This document shows positions 11,455 to 12,230 of a stretch of DNA of 12,230 nucleotides, one piece after another. The DNA lies in contig JAJZWW010000062.1 of the NCBI GenBank assembly GCA_021846485.1, positions 1 through 12,230 of the forward strand, written 5' to 3'. Numbering within the stretch: position 1 is the first letter of the stretch; each line of letters starts with the position of its first letter. Below the pieces are notes generated by a model, which was not told where the DNA came from, did no database searches, and was given only the letters and a program-made list of their open reading frames with translations. A program made the position numbers and the translations under genes. The DNA is from Actinomycetes bacterium (GTDB lineage Bacteria; Actinomycetota; Acidimicrobiia; Acidimicrobiales; Palsa-688).

Positions 11455-12230
11455 GCTCCCAGGCCGAGCCGTCCGGGCCGGAGCTGCCCGGCGGGGAGAC
11501 CGGGCGGGCGTCCCGACCGGTGGGCAACGGGAGCGGGGGTCGCCTCGCCGATCTGCTGGCCGGTACCGACGTGGTGATCTGTGCCGGCCCCGGCGGCGTC
11601 GGCAAGACGACGACCGCGGCCGCCCTTGCCGTGCACGCCGCCCGGCAGGGACGCCGTGTCGCAGTGGTGACCATCGATCCGGCGAAGCGCCTGGCCGACG
11701 CACTCGGGCTCGGTTACGACGGTCTGGACAACGAGCCCCGGGCGGTCGAGGGTCCCTGGCCCGCGGGGGGTGGTCTCTGGGCGTCGATGCTCGACACCAA
11801 GTCGACCTTCGACGACCTCGTCAGGCGTTACGCGATCGGCCCGGCGCAGGCCGAGTCCATCCTCGCCAACCGCTTCTACCGCAACATCTCGGGCGCCTTG
11901 TCGGGCACCCAGGAGTACATGGCGGCCGAGAAGCTCTACGAGCTGCACGAGACCGGCCACTTCGACCTGGTGGTCGTCGACACCCCGCCCACCCGCCAGG
12001 CCCTGGACTTCCTCGACGCGCCCCGCCGGCTCGTGCGGTTCCTCGACAACCGTATCTTCCGCCTGCTGATGATGCCCACCCGGGCGGGGCTGAGGGCGGC
12101 CAACGTGGCGACCCAGCTGTTCCTGCGGACCGTCTCCCGGGTCGTCGGAGGTGAGGTTGTCCGGGAGGCGCTCGCCTTCTTCACCGCGTTCGAGGGCATG
12201 GAGCAGGGGTTCCGGGACCGGACCCAGCGG
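11451..12230 (+). CDS. ArsA/GET3-like ATPase, second of pair (Rv3680/BagB-like), 3' end outside window
   Basis: The frame stays open from GTG 11451 to the last base, giving 260 residues of a protein that continues to the right. It begins inside the stop of the first ATPase gene (GTGA overlap). After a Pro/Gly-rich N-terminal stretch, it shows Walker A AGPGGVGKTT with K52, TIDPAKRLADALGL, a FYRNISGALSGTQEYMAAEKLYEL block, and VVVDTPPTRQALDFLDAPRRL with D177. All of these follow M. tuberculosis Rv3680. The position of the signature lysine in the deviant Walker A is proline here (Rv3680 has a non-lysine there too, from memory), so the two subunits probably differ in ATP use and may act as a heteromer. 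The product should be cytosolic or membrane-associated. Family call is strong; the substrate is unknown. Confidence 0.87.
   Translation, partial: MSSQAEPSGPELPGGETGRASRPVGNGSGGRLADLLAGTDVVICAGPGGVGKTTTAAALAVHAARQGRRVAVVTIDPAKRLADALGLGYDGLDNEPRAVEGPWPAGGGLWASMLDTKSTFDDLVRRYAIGPAQAESILANRFYRNISGALSGTQEYMAAEKLYELHETGHFDLVVVDTPPTRQALDFLDAPRRLVRFLDNRIFRLLMMPTRAGLRAANVATQLFLRTVSRVVGGEVVREALAFFTAFEGMEQGFRDRTQR

Noticed and set aside
10408..12230. Arsenic resistance operon
   Set aside because: The ATPases resemble the Rv3679/Rv3680 pair more than ArsA of arsenite pumps, and no arsB, arsC, arsD or acr3 gene is in view.
1..12230. CRISPR array, insertion sequence, prophage or defence system
   Set aside because: No regularly spaced repeats, transposase, integrase, terminal repeats of an IS or phage genes were seen; the content is ordinary chromosomal genes.

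Overview
The window is high-GC DNA from an actinobacterium. A WhiB-family regulator (a family essentially confined to Actinomycetota and their phages), a GlnR-type nitrogen regulator, a type II glutamine synthetase and a paired ArsA/GET3-like ATPase operon next to whiB all point that way. The exact lineage cannot be fixed from the sequence; an Acidimicrobiia-like or other deep actinobacterial lineage is my guess. No gap between genes exceeds 300 bases; the largest is 10139-10407.

Layout. (1) 1-735 is the C-terminal half of an MFS transporter, cut by the left edge. (2) 873-4025 is a nitrogen-assimilation module: glnII (minus) diverges from glnA2 and glnR (plus). The 102-bp gap between glnII and glnA2 holds four pentamers at exact 11-bp spacing that resemble a GlnR operator, so regulator, likely target genes and likely binding site sit together. 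(3) 4143-6899 is a minus-strand run: erpA (Fe-S insertion), an unusual fused and shortened molybdenum-hydroxylase-like protein with two [2Fe-2S] domains, ridA, and a one-helix membrane protein. (4) 6995-8982 has mrp (Fe-S carrier ATPase, minus) diverging from a SufR-like Fe-S-sensing regulator (plus) across a 56-bp gap with mirrored promoters. (5) 9205-9729 is fxsA (minus). (6) 9884-12230 is whiB (minus) diverging from two overlapping ArsA/GET3-like ATPase genes, the arrangement of M. tuberculosis whiB4-Rv3679-Rv3680; the second ATPase gene runs off the right edge.

How they fit. Two themes recur: nitrogen (GlnII, GlnA2, GlnR) and Fe-S or redox biology (ErpA, Mrp, the SufR-like regulator, WhiB, the [2Fe-2S] protein). 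Several starts carry a TAnnnT hexamer 6-7 bases upstream of the start codon, which implies leaderless transcripts. Two related long hairpins sharing AGCAGGCAAGT sit between convergent gene pairs, after glnR and after the SufR-like gene, and look like bidirectional terminators or a dispersed repeat family.

The most interesting items are the shortened Mo-hydroxylase fusion, the self-contained GlnR module with its candidate operator and a non-canonical receiver residue, the hairpin family, and the mirrored mrp/sufR-like promoter region. All names come from reading the protein sequences by eye; no database search was possible.
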